Positions 33,944 to 43,172 are shown, counted from the stretch's first letter. The stretch is 64,000 nt of DNA from Arenimonas composti TR7-09 = DSM 18010 (GCF_000426365.1 NZ_AUFF01000007.1:62001-126000); one strand, 5' to 3'. Translations and numbers: made by a program. The notes: generated by a model not told the origin, from the sequence alone.

Positions 33944-36870
33944 TGGCGGCGGGCGCGGTGTCGCCGTCGCTGCTCCTGCTGCTGTTGCTGCCGTTCCTCG
34001 GCGGGCTGGTCACCGCCTTCCTGCCGACCCGCGCCCGCACGGTGCTGGCCGGCGTCGCGGGCCTGGTCGCGGCGGCGGCGGCGGTGAAGGTGATCACGCT
34101 GTTCCCGCTCGTGCGCGACGGCGGCGTCATCGTGGAGACCTTCGCGTGGGTGCCGTCGCTGGGGCTGGACCTGGTGCTGCGGATGGACGGGTTCGCGTGG
34201 ATGTTCGCGCTGGTCGTCACCGTGATCGGCGTGCTGGTGTGCCTGTACGCGCGCTACTACATGTCGCCCGACGATCCGGTGGCGCGCTTCTACGCGATGT
34301 TCCTCGCGTTCATGGGCGCGATGCTCGGCGTGGTGCTGTCGGGCAACCTGCTGCAGATGGTGGTGTTCTGGGAACTGACCAGCCTGGTCTCGTTCCTGCT
34401 GATCGGCTACTGGCACCACCGCGTCGACGCGCAGCGCGGCGCGCGCATGGCGCTGGTGGTCACCGGCGGCGGCGGGCTGTGCCTGCTGGCGGGCGTGATC
34501 GTGATCGGGCAGATCGCCGGCAGCTACGAACTCGACGCGGTGCTCGCCGCGGGCGCGCTGGTGCGGGCGAGCCCGTTGTACCCGCTCGCGATGGTGCTGG
34601 TGCTGCTCGGCGCGTTCACCAAGAGCGCGCAGTTCCCGTTCCACTTCTGGCTGCCGCGGGCGATGGCGGCGCCGACCCCGGTGTCGGCCTACCTGCACTC
34701 GGCGACGATGGTGAAGGCCGGCGTATTCCTGCTGGCGCGGCTGTGGCCGGTGCTGGCCGGCACCGACCTGTGGTTCTGGCTGGTCGGCGGCACCGGCGCG
34801 GCGACGCTGCTGATCGGCGCCTACGCGGCGATGTTCCAGAACGACCTCAAACGCGTGCTCGCGTACTCCACCGTCAGCCACCTCGGGCTGATCACGCTGC
34901 TGCTGGGCCTCAACAGTCCGCTCGCCGCCGTCGCCGCGGTGTTCCACATCCTCAACCACGCCACGTTCAAGGCGTCGCTGTTCATGGCCGCCGGCATCGT
35001 CGACCACGAGACCGGCACGCGCGACATCGGCAAGCTCAACGGCCTGATCAAGGCGATGCCGCGCACCGGCGTGCTGGCGCTGGTGGCGACCGGCGCGATG
35101 GCCGGCGTGCCGCTGCTCAACGGCTTCCTGTCGAAGGAGATGTTCTTCGCGGAAACGGTGATGCTGCGCTCGCAGCCGTGGGTCGAATGGACGCTGCCCC
35201 TGGTGGCGACGGTGGCCGGCATCTTCGCGGTCGTGTACTCCCTGCGCTTCGGCTACGACATCTTCTTCGGTCCGCCGTCCACCGACCTGCCGCGGCAGCC
35301 GGAGGAACCGCCGCGCTGGATGCGGCTGCCGATCCAGTTCCTGGTGCTGGCGTGCCTGGTGGTCGGCGTCGCGCCGGAGTGGGCGGTGGGCGGCGTCCTC
35401 GCGGCCGCGGCGCGGCCGGTGGTCGGCGGCGTGCTGCCGGAGTACAGCCTGGCGGTCTGGCACGGCATCAGCCCGCCGCTGCTGATGAGCCTGGTCGCGA
35501 TCGTCGGCGGCGTGCTCGGCTACCTGTGGCTGCGCCGCCGGCAGGAGCGCGGCGAACTGCTCGACACGCCGGGCATCGGCCACATCAGCGGCCGCGAGCT
35601 GTTCGAGGCCGGGCTGCTGGCGGCGACGCGCGCCGCGCGCACCTTCCTGCACGTCGCCGGCACGCGCCGCCTGCAGCCGCAGGTGTTCGCGATCGTCGCG
35701 GCCGGATTCGTGCTGGCGCTGCTGGCGTCGCGCGGCGTGCCGCTGGAATGGGGCGACCGGGCGCGGCTGCCGCCGTCGCAGCCGTTCGTGCTGCTGTGGA
35801 TCATTGGCATGGTCTGCGCGATCGGCGCCGCGGCGATGGCGAAGTTCCACCGCCTGGTCGCGATCACGCTGATGGGCGGCGTCGGGCTGGTGACGTGCCT
35901 GACGTTCGCGTGGTTCTCGGCGCCGGACCTGGCGTTGACGCAGATCGTCGTCGAGGTGGTGACCACGACGCTGTTCCTGCTCGGCCTGCGCTGGCTGCCG
36001 ATGCGCCTGGAGGGCGTCGGCGAGCGCGACGCGCTGCGCGGCCGGCTGCGCCGCGGCCGCGACCTGCTGCTGGCGATCGCGGTGGGGGGCGGCATGGCGG
36101 CGCTGTCCTACGCGCTGCTGACGCGGCCGGCGCCGCAGAGCATCTCGCCGTTCTTCCTGTCGCGCGCGTATTCCGAAGGCGGTGGCACGAACGTGGTCAA
36201 CGTGATGCTGGTCGACTTCCGCGCCCTCGACACGCTCGGCGAGATCACCGTGCTCGGCGCGGTCGCGCTGACGGTGTTCGCGCTGCTGCGCCGCTTCCGG
36301 CCACCCGCGGAGAGCGTCGCCCAGCCGCTGCAGCAGCGCGCGGTCGCGGCCGACACCGGGACCGACCTGGTCGCGCCCAGCCGCGACGGCGAACCGGTCG
36401 GCTACCTGCTGGTGCCGGCCGTGATGGCGCGGCTGCTGCTGCCGGTGGCGCTGGTGGTCGCGGCGCATTTCTTCCTGCGCGGGCACAACGAACCGGGCGG
36501 CGGCTTCGTCGCCGGACTGGTGGTCGCGATCGCGCTGCTGATGCAGTCGCTCGCGTCGGGCACGCGCTGGGTGGAGATGCGCGCGCAGGTGCGGCCGGTG
36601 CGGTGGGTGGCCTTCGGCCTGCTCGCCGCGTCGACGACCGGGCTGGGCGCGGTCGCGTTCGGCTTCCCGTTCCTGACCAGCCACACCGCGCACGTGACCC
36701 TGCCGGTGCTCGGCGCGCTGCATGTTCCGAGCGCGGCGTTCTTCGACCTCGGCGTGATGACTGTCGTGGTCGGCGCCACGCTGCTGATCCTGACCGCGCT
36801 GGCGCACCAGTCGATCCGTGCCCATCGCAAGCTGGCGCCGCGCGCCGGCGACGAACCGGGAGAGACCTGA
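33943..36870 (+). CDS. mrpA: Mrp-type Na+/H+ antiporter subunit A (A/B fusion)
   Basis: This is the largest subunit of the multisubunit cation/proton antiporter. The 975-residue protein is NuoL-like for about 500 residues, with YARYYMSPDDPVARFYAMF, FWELTSLVSFLLIGYW, the key Lys in LLGAFTKSAQFPFHFWLP and LHSATMVKAGVFL. The MrpA-specific C-terminal helices follow. The last 150 residues (RLLLPVALVVAAHFFLRGHNE onward) are the MnhB domain, so A and B are fused and no separate B gene exists. The start ATG shares a base with the stop of a possible 34-codon leader. It begins the A/B-C-D-E-F-G operon, all with overlapping starts. Confidence 0.96.
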   Translation: MAAGAVSPSLLLLLLLPFLGGLVTAFLPTRARTVLAGVAGLVAAAAAVKVITLFPLVRDGGVIVETFAWVPSLGLDLVLRMDGFAWMFALVVTVIGVLVCLYARYYMSPDDPVARFYAMFLAFMGAMLGVVLSGNLLQMVVFWELTSLVSFLLIGYWHHRVDAQRGARMALVVTGGGGLCLLAGVIVIGQIAGSYELDAVLAAGALVRASPLYPLAMVLVLLGAFTKSAQFPFHFWLPRAMAAPTPVSAYLHSATMVKAGVFLLARLWPVLAGTDLWFWLVGGTGAATLLIGAYAAMFQNDLKRVLAYSTVSHLGLITLLLGLNSPLAAVAAVFHILNHATFKASLFMAAGIVDHETGTRDIGKLNGLIKAMPRTGVLALVATGAMAGVPLLNGFLSKEMFFAETVMLRSQPWVEWTLPLVATVAGIFAVVYSLRFGYDIFFGPPSTDLPRQPEEPPRWMRLPIQFLVLACLVVGVAPEWAVGGVLAAAARPVVGGVLPEYSLAVWHGISPPLLMSLVAIVGGVLGYLWLRRRQERGELLDTPGIGHISGRELFEAGLLAATRAARTFLHVAGTRRLQPQVFAIVAAGFVLALLASRGVPLEWGDRARLPPSQPFVLLWIIGMVCAIGAAAMAKFHRLVAITLMGGVGLVTCLTFAWFSAPDLALTQIVVEVVTTTLFLLGLRWLPMRLEGVGERDALRGRLRRGRDLLLAIAVGGGMAALSYALLTRPAPQSISPFFLSRAYSEGGGTNVVNVMLVDFRALDTLGEITVLGAVALTVFALLRRFRPPAESVAQPLQQRAVAADTGTDLVAPSRDGEPVGYLLVPAVMARLLLPVALVVAAHFFLRGHNEPGGGFVAGLVVAIALLMQSLASGTRWVEMRAQVRPVRWVAFGLLAASTTGLGAVAFGFPFLTSHTAHVTLPVLGALHVPSAAFFDLGVMTVVVGATLLILTALAHQSIRAHRKLAPRAGDEPGET

Positions 36871-37208
36871 TGGAAGCCCTTCTGGCGATGGCGATCGGCG
36901 TGCTCGCGGCTTCCGGCATCTGGCTGGTGCTGCGCCCGCGCACCTTCCAGGTGGTGATGGGGCTGGCGCTGCTGTCGTATGCGGTGAACCTGTTCATCTT
37001 CAGCATGGGCAGCCTGGTGATCGACAAGCCGCCGATCGTCGCCGCCGGCATTCCGGCGGACCTCGAGCACTACACCGACCCGATGCCGCAGGCGCTGGTG
37101 CTGACCGCGATCGTCATCGGCTTCGCGACGACGGCGCTGTTCCTGGTCGTGCTGCTCGCCGCGCGCGGCCTGAGCGGCACCGATCACGTCGACGGCGAGT
37201 CGGACTGA
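36870..37208 (+). CDS. mrpC: Mrp antiporter subunit C
   Basis: This 112-residue NuoK-like membrane protein has three helices. The signature QVVMGLALLSYAVNLFIFSMG and the later LVLTAIVIGFATTALFLVVL are typical. It is coupled by TGATG overlaps to mrpA upstream and mrpD downstream. It is required for assembly of the antiporter with A and D. Standard length. Confidence 0.95.
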   Translation: MEALLAMAIGVLAASGIWLVLRPRTFQVVMGLALLSYAVNLFIFSMGSLVIDKPPIVAAGIPADLEHYTDPMPQALVLTAIVIGFATTALFLVVLLAARGLSGTDHVDGESD

Positions 37209-38905
37209 TGGCGTCGCTGCTGCCCGGGCTGGTGATCGTGCCGCTGGTGCTGCCGCTGATGGCGGCGGCGCTGCTGCTGGCGATCGATGCCGGCAACCGC
37301 CGCGCGCGCTCGCTGATCAACATCGCCGCGACGGCGGGCGGGCTCGCGGTCGCCGCGGTGCTGCTGCTCGCGGTCGACGCCGACGGCGGTCACGGCGTGT
37401 ACCTCGCCGCGAACTGGCAGGCGCCGTTCGGCATCGTGCTCGTCGCCGACCGGCTGTCGGTGCTGATGCTGGTGCTTGTGGGCCTGGTCGGCACCGCCAC
37501 CGCGCTCTACGCCGAAGCCGTGTGGGCGCGCGCCGGCGCGTGGTTCCACCCGCTGTTCCAGATGCAGCTGCTCGGGCTGAACGGCGCGTTCCTCACCGGC
37601 GACCTGTTCAATCTCTTCGTGTTCTTCGAGGTGCTGCTGGCGGCGTCGTACGGCCTGCAGATGCACGGATCGGGCTGGCCGCGCGTGCGTTCGGGGCTGC
37701 ACTACATCGCGGTGAACCTGATGGCGTCGGCGCTGTTCCTCGTCGGTCTCGCGGTGCTGTACGGAGTGACCGGCACGCTCAACATGGCCGACCTCGCCGA
37801 CAAGGCCGCCGCGGTGCCCGACGGCGACCGCGGCCTGCTGCACGTCGGCGCGGCGATCCTCGCGGTCGCGTTCCTGATCAAGGCCGCGGTGTGGCCGCTC
37901 AACGCATGGCTCGTGCCGGCGTACACGGCGGCGAGCATGCCGGTCGCGGCGCTGTTCGTGCTGATGTCGAAGGTCGGTTTCTACGCGCTGTTCCGGCTGT
38001 GGACGCTGGTGTTCTCGGAAGCGGCCGGTCCCTCGGCGCATTTCGGCGGCGCGGTGCTGCTCTACGGCGGGCTGTGCACGCTGGCGTTCGGCACGGTGGG
38101 ACTGCTGGCGTCGATCCGGCTGGAGCGCATCGCGGCGTACTCGGTGCTGGTGTCGTCGGGCACGCTGCTGGCGGCGATCGGGCTGGATGCGCCGGCGCTG
38201 AGCGCGGCGGCGCTGTTCTACGTCGCCAGCGCGACGATCGCGGTCGCCACGCTGTTCCTGCTGGTGGAGCTGGTGAAGCGGACCAGCATCGAGGGCGGCG
38301 CGCAGCGCCCGGACATCGACACCGCGCCGGACGAAGGCGACAACCTCGACGACGACGCGCTGCCGCTGGTCGGCCGCGCGTTCCCGGTCTCGGTGGCGAT
38401 GCTCGGCCTGGCGTTCGTCGCCTGCGCGCTGATGGTGGCGGGGCTGCCGCCGCTGGCCGGGTTCCTCGGCAAGGTGGCGCTGCTCGCGGCGGCGCTGCAG
38501 CCCGGCGCCGGACCGGCGGCGTGGTCGCTGGTCTTCCTGCTGCTGCTCTCGAGCCTCTTCGCGACCACGTCGCTCGCGCGGGCCGGCATCCGCCACTTCT
38601 GGTCGAAGGGCGGCCGCTACGCACCGCAGCTGCGCGCGGCGGAAGGCGGCGCGGTGCTGTTCCTGGTGGCGGCCGGCGTCGCGCTGGCGCTGTTCGCCGA
38701 ACCGGTGATGCGCTACGCGAACGACACCGCGACCGCGCTGCACGCGCCGCGGCCGTACATCGACGCGGTGCTCGGCGCGCGCACGGTGCCGGGTCCGACG
38801 ACTCCCGACACCGCGCCTGCGCGGCCGCCGGCGCCGGCGCTGCCGACGGTGGAGCCGGTGGTCGTGCCGGTGGCCGCGCAAGAAGCCGCCGGGGGCCGGC
38901 CATGA
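37208..38905 (+). CDS. mrpD: Mrp antiporter subunit D
   Basis: This 565-residue NuoN/L-like proton-translocating subunit has about 14 helices. Conserved segments include DLFNLFVFFEVLLAASYGL (with the key Glu), FLIKAAVWPLNAWLVPAY (Lys) and ASIRLERIAAYSVLVSSG. It carries an acidic hydrophilic loop of about 40 residues (QRPDIDTAPDEGDNLDDDAL, near 365) and an extra Ala/Pro-rich C-terminal tail of about 55 residues. Both make it longer than the roughly 500-residue norm. It is coupled to mrpC (TGATG) and mrpE (ATGA). Confidence 0.95.
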   Translation: MASLLPGLVIVPLVLPLMAAALLLAIDAGNRRARSLINIAATAGGLAVAAVLLLAVDADGGHGVYLAANWQAPFGIVLVADRLSVLMLVLVGLVGTATALYAEAVWARAGAWFHPLFQMQLLGLNGAFLTGDLFNLFVFFEVLLAASYGLQMHGSGWPRVRSGLHYIAVNLMASALFLVGLAVLYGVTGTLNMADLADKAAAVPDGDRGLLHVGAAILAVAFLIKAAVWPLNAWLVPAYTAASMPVAALFVLMSKVGFYALFRLWTLVFSEAAGPSAHFGGAVLLYGGLCTLAFGTVGLLASIRLERIAAYSVLVSSGTLLAAIGLDAPALSAAALFYVASATIAVATLFLLVELVKRTSIEGGAQRPDIDTAPDEGDNLDDDALPLVGRAFPVSVAMLGLAFVACALMVAGLPPLAGFLGKVALLAAALQPGAGPAAWSLVFLLLLSSLFATTSLARAGIRHFWSKGGRYAPQLRAAEGGAVLFLVAAGVALALFAEPVMRYANDTATALHAPRPYIDAVLGARTVPGPTTPDTAPARPPAPALPTVEPVVVPVAAQEAAGGRP

Positions 38906-39399
38906 GCGTGCTGCGCCGGCTGGTTCCCGCGCCCGCGCTGAGCCTCGTGCTGTTCGCGCTGTGGCTGCTGCTCGCGCGCGGCGCGGCACCGGCCGACCTG
39001 CTCGTCGCCGCGATCGTCGCGCTGGCGGTGCCGCCGCTCACCACGCGCCTGCGGCTGGTCCACGCGCCGCTGAAGCGGCCGGCGACCGCGCTGCGGTTCG
39101 CTATGCGGGTGATGGTGGACGTGGTCGCGTCGAACATCGAAGTGGGGCTCGACGTCGTGTTCTTCCGCACGCGGAAGCCGGATTCGCATTTCGTGGTCGT
39201 GCCGCTCGAGCTGCGCGACCCGGCCGGGCTGGCGATGCTGGCGCTGGTGACGACGATCGTGCCGGGCACGGTGTGGTCGGAACTGGCGGTGGACCGCAGC
39301 TCGCTGCTGCTGCACGTCTGGAACGTCGGCGACGAGGCCGCCTTCGTCGCCCGCTACAAGCAACGCTACGAATCGCCGCTGCGGGAGATCTTCGAATGA
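38902..39399 (+). CDS. mrpE: Mrp antiporter subunit E
   Basis: This 165-residue membrane protein has two N-terminal helices and a cytosolic domain. The MnhE signature includes VASNIEVGLDVVF, the PLELRDPAGLAMLALVTTIVPGTVWSEL segment in outline, and the LHVWNV end. It overlaps mrpD and mrpF by four bases at each side. The role is structural in the complex, with E-F-G forming the second half of the assembly. Confidence 0.95.
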   Translation: MSVLRRLVPAPALSLVLFALWLLLARGAAPADLLVAAIVALAVPPLTTRLRLVHAPLKRPATALRFAMRVMVDVVASNIEVGLDVVFFRTRKPDSHFVVVPLELRDPAGLAMLALVTTIVPGTVWSELAVDRSSLLLHVWNVGDEAAFVARYKQRYESPLREIFE

Positions 39400-39674
39400 G
39401 CACGCTGCTGCTGGCCGCCACCACGTTCGCGCTGGGCTGCTACGCGCTCGCCTCGGTGCTGGTGCTCGTGCGCCTGGTGCGCGGGCCGCGCGCGCAGGAC
39501 CGGGTGTTCGCGCTCGACCTGCTGTACTTCCACGCGATGCTGGTGGTGATGGTGATGGGCATCCGCCACCAGAGCGACCGCTACTTCGAGGCGGCGCTGC
39601 TGATCGCGCTGTTCGGCTTCGTGAGCTCGTCGGCGATGGCGAAGTTCATCCTGCGCGGGGAGGTGATCGAATGA
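39396..39674 (+). CDS. mrpF: Mrp antiporter subunit F
   Basis: This 92-residue protein has three helices. The conserved core is LVRLVRGPRAQDRVFALDLL, with the Arg-Asp pair thought to lie in the ion path. It is coupled to mrpE and mrpG by ATGA overlaps. Confidence 0.94.
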   Translation: MSTLLLAATTFALGCYALASVLVLVRLVRGPRAQDRVFALDLLYFHAMLVVMVMGIRHQSDRYFEAALLIALFGFVSSSAMAKFILRGEVIE

Positions 39675-40027
39675 GCACCGGCAATCTCCTGGTCGACGCC
39701 GGCGTCGCCGCGCTGCTCGTGGGCAGCGGCGTGCTGGTGGTCGCGTCCGCGGTCGGCTTCCTGCGCCTGCCCGGTTTCTTCCGCCGCATGCATCCGCCGG
39801 CGCTGGCGTACACGCTCGGCACCTGGTGCGTCGCCGGTGCGGCCACGCTCCATCTGTCGGTGCTGCAGGGCCGCGCCGCGCTGCATCCGCTGCTGCTGCC
39901 GGCGCTGCTCGCGCTGACGGTGCCGGTGACGACGGTGCTGCTGGCGCGCGTGTCGCTGTTCCGGCGCCGGCAGGCGGGCATCGAGGGCACGCCGACCGCG
40001 TCGCTGCCGCGCGACCGGGAACAGTAG
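39671..40027 (+). CDS. mrpG: Mrp antiporter subunit G
   Basis: This 118-residue protein has three helices, with the MnhG signature VGFLRLPGFFRRMHPPALAYTLG. It is the last gene of the operon. Its TAG stop (40025-40027) is the TAG of the GTAG end of the REP that begins at 40024, so the repeat defines the C-terminus (…PRDREQ). The start overlaps mrpF by four bases. Confidence 0.94.
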   Translation: MSTGNLLVDAGVAALLVGSGVLVVASAVGFLRLPGFFRRMHPPALAYTLGTWCVAGAATLHLSVLQGRAALHPLLLPALLALTVPVTTVLLARVSLFRRRQAGIEGTPTASLPRDREQ

Positions 40028-40103
40028 GAGCGCCTTCAGGCGCGAAGCTTTTCCGCGCTGCGCGCGGGCAAGGGCAATGATTCGCGCCTGAAGGCGCTCC
40101 TAC
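40024..40103. repeat. GTAG-type REP pair (inverted) between mrpG and acyl-CoA dehydrogenase gene
   Basis: Arms GTAGGAGCGCCTTCAGGCG (left) and its complement ending CTCCTAC (right) face each other around a 30-odd-base loop. The left GTAG carries the mrpG stop and the right CTAC carries the stop of the convergent acyl-CoA dehydrogenase gene. It may form a bidirectional terminator. Confidence 0.92.
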
Positions 40104-41320
40104 ATCGACGCGTCGGCGAGTTCCCACTTCGCGATCGCGGCGCGATGGACCTCGTCGGGGCCATCGGCCAGACGCAGCGCCCGCGCCGCGGTCCAGGCCT
40201 GCGCGAGCGGGAAATCCTGGCTGACGCCGGCGCCGCCATGCGCCTGGATCGCCCAGTCGAGCACCTTCTCGGCGACGTTGGGCGCGACGACCTTGATCAT
40301 CGCGATCTCGCGCTTCGCCGCCTTGTTGCCGACGGTGTCCATCGCCCACGCCGCCTTCAGGGTCAGCAGCCGCGCCTGTTCGATCAGGCAGCGCGCCTCG
40401 GCGATGCGTTCGTGCCAGACGTCGAAGTCGGCGAGCCGGCGGCCGAAGGCCTGGCGCGTGCGCAGGCGTTCGCAGAGCAGTTCGAGCGCGCGTTCGGCCA
40501 GGCCGATGCAGCGCATGCAGTGGTGGATGCGGCCAGGACCGAGCCGGCCCTGGGCGATCTCGAAACCGCGGCCCTCGCCGAGGATCACGTTCTCCGCCGG
40601 CACGCGTACGCCGCGCAGCTCGACCTCCATGTGCCCGTGCGGGGCGTCGTCGTAACCGAACACCGTCATCGGTCGCACGACGCGGATGCCCGGCGTGTCC
40701 GCCGGCACCAGCACCATCGACTGCTGCCGGTGCGCCGGCGCGTCTTCGAAGCTGCGGCCCATCACGATGTAGACCGTGCAACGCGGATCGCCGGCGCCGG
40801 AGGCGAACCACTTGCGCCCGTCGATCACGATGTGATCGCCGTCGCGGCGCAGGCGGGTGCGGATGTTGGTCGCGTCGGCGGAGGCGACTCCCGGCTCGGT
40901 CATCAGGAAGGCCGAGCGGATCTCGCCGGCGAGCAGCGGCACCAGCCAGCGCGCCTTCTGCGCGTCGCTGCCGTAGCGCGCCAGCACTTCCATGTTGCCG
41001 GTGTCCGGCGCCGAGCAGTTGAACACCTCCGGCGACCACGGCACCCGACCCATGATCTCGCACAGTGGCGCGTAGTCGAGATTCGACAGTCCCTGCGGCG
41101 CCAGCGGCGAGCGCGGCAGGAACAGATTCCACAGCCCGCGCTCGCGCGCCTTCACCTTCAGCGATTCGACCAGCGGACTCGGCCGCCAGGGATCGCCGGC
41201 GGCGCGGTGCGCGGCGGCTTCGGCGGCGTGCGCGGCTTCGTTCGGCAGGATGTACTCGTCGAAGAACGCCTGCAGCTTCGCCCGCAGTTCCTGCACTTCC
41301 GCGCTGAATCCGAAATCCAT
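40100..41320 (-). CDS. Acyl-CoA dehydrogenase
   Basis: This 406-residue flavoenzyme would oxidise acyl-CoA to enoyl-CoA with transfer of electrons to ETF. It shows the N-terminal helical domain, the FAD-binding signature [21 protein letters not shown]-like segment (about 129-149, with the TEP motif), the beta domain ([15 protein letters not shown]) and the C-terminal domain ([15 protein letters not shown]). The opening [20 protein letters not shown] at ATG 41320 supports the start. Length and sequence resemble ACAD11-like long-chain members. The TAG stop is supplied by the REP at 40100-40102, directly after the conserved KWELADASM. Acyl chain specificity is unknown. Confidence 0.93.
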   Translation of the reverse strand: MDFGFSAEVQELRAKLQAFFDEYILPNEAAHAAEAAAHRAAGDPWRPSPLVESLKVKARERGLWNLFLPRSPLAPQGLSNLDYAPLCEIMGRVPWSPEVFNCSAPDTGNMEVLARYGSDAQKARWLVPLLAGEIRSAFLMTEPGVASADATNIRTRLRRDGDHIVIDGRKWFASGAGDPRCTVYIVMGRSFEDAPAHRQQSMVLVPADTPGIRVVRPMTVFGYDDAPHGHMEVELRGVRVPAENVILGEGRGFEIAQGRLGPGRIHHCMRCIGLAERALELLCERLRTRQAFGRRLADFDVWHERIAEARCLIEQARLLTLKAAWAMDTVGNKAAKREIAMIKVVAPNVAEKVLDWAIQAHGGAGVSQDFPLAQAWTAARALRLADGPDEVHRAAIAKWELADASM

Positions 41321-41459
41321 GTCCACCCCCGTCGCGACTGCCGCGATCGTGGCACCGGGCGGCACTGCGGGCAACGGCTCCAGGCGTCTTTACAACGGAT
41401 CGAAGCCGATCGAAGCCGATCGACCGAACGCGTCTTCCGGCGGGATGCGGTGGGTCTGG

Positions 41460-42266
41460 TCAGCGCGTCTTCTTTCGAACTTTCGGCTTCGGCTTTTCGG
41501 TTTGAATCGGCTTTGATCGGCTCTTTTCCGTTGTGAACAGTTCCTGGTCGCGCGCGCACCAGTACGCCCAGCGGCGGCGGTGGCCGAGTTCGGCGCGTTG
41601 CAGCGGCGCGCCGCAGGCGGGGCAGTTGGCGCGGCGGTGCACGAGCAGGTTGCGCTTGAGCGCGAATTCGCGCCGCCAGGCGAGGAAGTCGAAGCTGTAC
41701 TGGCGGGCCTCGCGGATCATCTCGCCGAGCTTGCGCGGCGGCAGTGCGCCGACGGTGCTGCGCGGGTCGACGCCGATGCGGTAGAGCACCTCGTTCTTGA
41801 TGATGTTGCCGACGCCGGCGAACACGTCCTGGTCGAGCAGCGCGTCGGCGACGATCTCGTCGGGCTGCTTCTTTAGCTTGCGCCGCGCCTTCGCCGGATC
41901 CCAGGCGTCGGAAAGCACGTCGCCGGCCCAGTCGTAGGTGTCGTCGAGCTCGCCTTCGACGTACTTCAGCGAGCTGGCGTAGAACTCGAGCTCGCCGTTG
42001 TCGAAGTTCAGGCGCACCGTCGGCGTGCGCCCCGGTTTGCGCGCGTCGATGCGCCAGCTGCCGAACAGCATCAGGTGCACACGCAGGCTGAAACCGGCGA
42101 ACTCGAGCAGCAGGTGCTTGCCCCAGGTGCGGATGCGGCGCAGCCGACGGCCGCGCATGCGCTGCAGGTCCAGCGTCTTCGCATTGCCGCTGACCTGGCG
42201 CACGGTCTTGCCGCGGAAACGCGCCGCCTCCTCGGCGAGCATGATCAGGGTGGGACCCTCAGGCAT
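41460..42266 (-). CDS. Fpg/Nei family DNA glycosylase
   Basis: This 268-residue base-excision repair enzyme begins MPEGPTL, giving the catalytic Pro2 and Glu3. Other features are the Lys in TWGKHLLLEF and the helix-two-turn-helix with DQDVFAGVGNIIKNEVLYR. The C-terminal zinc finger reads CPACGAPL ... YWCARDQ, so the usual fourth Cys is replaced by Asp. A basic tail of about 20 residues (KSRSKPIQTEKPKPKVRKK) follows. It is closer to Nei than to Fpg by general appearance, but substrate preference is not assignable. The start overlaps the end of the DUF72 gene by eight bases. Confidence 0.88.
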   Translation of the reverse strand: MPEGPTLIMLAEEAARFRGKTVRQVSGNAKTLDLQRMRGRRLRRIRTWGKHLLLEFAGFSLRVHLMLFGSWRIDARKPGRTPTVRLNFDNGELEFYASSLKYVEGELDDTYDWAGDVLSDAWDPAKARRKLKKQPDEIVADALLDQDVFAGVGNIIKNEVLYRIGVDPRSTVGALPPRKLGEMIREARQYSFDFLAWRREFALKRNLLVHRRANCPACGAPLQRAELGHRRRWAYWCARDQELFTTEKSRSKPIQTEKPKPKVRKKTR

Positions 42267-43025
42267 GACGGCCTCCGGCCAGGTCCTGGAAACGCGCGGC
42301 ATTGCCGGCCGCGTGACCGCCGGCGGTGTTGTCGAAGATGACGATGCGCCGCTCCGGCGGCGTCGTGCTCGCCTGCACCTGCACGGCCAGGGCGCGCAGG
42401 GCCTCGTTGTCGTAGTCGCTGTAGTAGATGCGCGGGCTGCCGTGCCAGCGCCAGTAGCGCCAGCGCGGATCGCCACCGGGTTCCGCCGCCGCCGGGCAGC
42501 AGGCCGGATCGGCGGCGACGCGGGCGACGCGGTGTCGGCGCCAGAGTCCGTCGACGCCGTCCTCGAACCAGCTCGGATGCCGCGGCTCGCAGGCGACGCC
42601 CACCCGCAGCCGTCGGCGCAGCATGCCGAAGAAGATGCCGGCGGTGCGGGCGTCGTAGCGCAGGTCGGCGGCAGCTGCACCAGCACGCAGGCGAGCCGGC
42701 GGCCGAGGCCGGAGACTTCGTCGACGAAGGCATCGAGCAGCGGCCCGCAGCGCTCGAGCCGCGCTTCGTGGGTGATCGTGCGCGGCAACTTCACCGTGAA
42801 ACGGAAGTCGGCCGGCACGTTCGCCGCCCAGCGCGCATAGGTGCTCGCCTGGTGCGGGCGGTAGAACGAGGAATTGATCTCGACGACGTCGAAGCGGGTG
42901 GCGTAGCGGGCGAGGGTGGACTCGCCGGGGCCGAACAGCGGCGCGTAGGCGCGCGGATGGCTCCAACCGGCGCAGCCGACGCGGGCGGAGGGGGCGGTCG
43001 CTACAGCGGCACGGGCGCGGGGCAT
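42259..43025 (-). pseudogene. DUF72 (YecE-like) protein, frameshifted
   Basis: The first 120 codons from ATG 43025 read as DUF72: RVGCAGWSHPRAYAPLF, FDVVEINSSFYRPH, ANVPADFRFTVKLPR and VLVQLPP. Good sequence then continues only in another frame (DLRYDARTAGIFFGML, ACEPRHPSWFEDGVD, YWRWHGSPRIYYSDYDNEAL, IVIFDNTAGGHAAGNA) to a TGA at 42259. The break is at about 42667-42671, in CTGCCGCCGACC, where one added G would restore LPP-D-LRYD. Either the gene is inactive or the assembly lost one base in a GC run. Everything else is intact, so the change is recent or an error. The downstream nei-like gene overlaps its end. Confidence 0.88.
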
Positions 43026-43079
43026 GCCACGGTGTCGCCGATCGCCGGTCAACGCCGCGTAGAGCCGGCTAGCCGCTAT

Positions 43080-43125
43080 CCGGGGACGTACCCCGTCGGA
43101 AATTTCCTACGGGGTACGTCCCCGG
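43080..43125. repeat. 17-bp perfect inverted repeat (GGGGACGTACCCC type)
   Basis: Arms CCGGGGACGTACCCCGT (43080-43096) and ACGGGGTACGTCCCCGG (43109-43125) are exact complements around a 12-base AT-rich loop. It resembles the REP palindromes associated with RAYT transposases, but no such gene is nearby. It sits between a divergent pseudogene and ABC operon. Confidence 0.85.
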
Positions 43126-43172
43126 CGGGGAGGGCCGACTAGAATGCCGGGAATCTTTCCCCGGGCCGCGAC

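Noticed and set aside
33826-36825. 999-codon minus-strand open frame antisense to mrpA
   Set aside because: Composition is His/Gln/Arg-rich shadow sequence. mrpA has full motif support.
41390-41440. Short tandem GATCGAAGCC repeat near 41.4 kb
   Set aside because: Only about three partial units. Not enough to support a regulatory or mobile feature.
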